Origin: an uncultured Oscillospiraceae bacterium
GTDB taxonomy: Bacteria; Bacillota; Clostridia; Oscillospirales; Acutalibacteraceae
Direction of reading: 5' to 3'
Assembly (NCBI GenBank): GCA_949283785.1
Contig: CASDTR010000013.1
Coordinates: 1-51,355, forward strand
Length of the DNA: 51,355 bases
The notes beneath the pieces are model-generated. The model was not told the DNA's origin. It saw only the letters and a list, made by a program, of their open reading frames with translations, and searched no databases. Of this stretch, positions 51,222-51,355 are shown one piece after another (within the stretch, counting starts at the first letter, position 1; each line of letters begins with the position of its first letter). Made by a program: the position numbers and the translations under genes.

Positions 51222-51355
51222 GTCTTTAGACGTGGAAATAAACCCCCAGTTCTACTGGGGGAAGACAAAAACTTTAGTAAACAAAACCTCCTTGTTGTAA
51301 AATAGTAGTGGTTTGGCGACCGCATTACTAAAACAACAAGGAGGTTTTAAACAAA
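51222..51355 (+). mobile_element. Left end of an IS200-like insertion sequence, transposase gene just outside
   Basis: CCCCCAGT-TCT-ACTGGGGG (51243-51261) is a subterminal hairpin of the kind bound by Y1 transposases of the IS200/IS605 family. It is followed by a long leader hairpin and then AAGGAGG-TTTTAAACAAA at the very edge of the window, where a start codon for tnpA would be expected next. The exact left boundary is not visible (51215-51242). No protein sequence is available, so the family call rests on architecture. Confidence 0.6.
51283..51348 (+). promoter_or_regulatory. Leader hairpin hiding the transposase ribosome binding site
   Basis: AAAACCTCCTTGTTGT (51283-51298) is exactly complementary to ACAACAAGGAGGTTTT (51333-51348). 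A second inner stem pairs TAGTAGTG (51303-51310) with CATTACTA (51323-51330). The AAGGAGG (51338-51344) is buried in the outer stem, which would block translation. IS200 is known to limit its transposase with such a 5' hairpin. Confidence 0.65.

Overview
The window looks like a chromosomal segment of an anaerobic, fermentative Clostridia-type Firmicute (gut Eubacteriales style). The reasons are strong AAGGAGG ribosome binding sites with frequent TTG/GTG starts, TTGACA-17-TATAAT promoters, a perfect Gram-positive SOS box, a clostridial-type Rex box, a SigI/RsgI pair, pyruvate formate-lyase with its activase, and a multi-subunit NAD(P)-linked [FeFe] hydrogenase. This is inferred from gene content; no 16S gene is present.

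Layout. (1) 1-~2.4 kb is the end of an integrative element: a partial excisionase-like gene, a divergent HTH regulator with shared operators, and a tyrosine integrase. (2) 2.5-12.5 kb holds mostly single genes: a membrane M28 peptidase, a membrane metallophosphoesterase, a stand-alone 5'-3' exonuclease, a DUF2804 protein, prmA, a GPH sugar symporter and a beta-lactamase-fold hydrolase. (3) 12.8-15.9 kb is pflB-pflA behind a hairpin-rich leader. (4) 15.9-16.7 kb is a repeat-rich spacer with a perfect 26-bp palindrome. (5) 16.7-22.3 kb carries a GH20 hexosaminidase, an HTH gene split by an in-frame amber codon, an LRR protein and a GH28-like protein. (6) 22.5-24.2 kb is a two-gene operon of a NifU-like scaffold and a GGGtGRT protein. 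(7) 24.5-28.6 kb is a four-gene membrane/zinc-ribbon/SPFH/TPM cluster resembling Bacillus ydjGHI. (8) 28.8-31.8 kb is a GH2 beta-galactosidase. (9) 32-33 kb is a P-loop ATPase. (10) 33.2-38.2 kb is the minus-strand hydrogenase operon hndA-ATPase-hndB-hndC-hndD under a Rex box. (11) 38.6-43.1 kb has sigI-rsgI and then an ECF sigma factor overlapping a membrane sensor-like gene. (12) 43.2-46.3 kb has a radical SAM protein, an SOS-boxed pair of small genes ending in a sigma region 4-like protein, and a CofE-like protein. (13) 46.6-50.8 kb has a membrane protein, glnS, gltX and a lone 5S rRNA gene. (14) 51.0-51.36 kb has a 38-aa membrane peptide gene and the left end of an IS200-like element, whose leader hides the transposase ribosome binding site.

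How it fits together. PFL and the hydrogenase dispose of pyruvate carbon and excess electrons, and the Rex box ties the hydrogenase to the NADH/NAD ratio. The GH2, GH20 and GH28-like enzymes lack signal peptides, so they probably act inside the cell on imported oligosaccharides, consistent with the GPH symporter. The best candidates for poorly described systems are the SPFH/TPM/zinc-ribbon cluster, the SOS-controlled small gene pair, the scaffold/GGGtGRT operon and the ECF/membrane-sensor pair.
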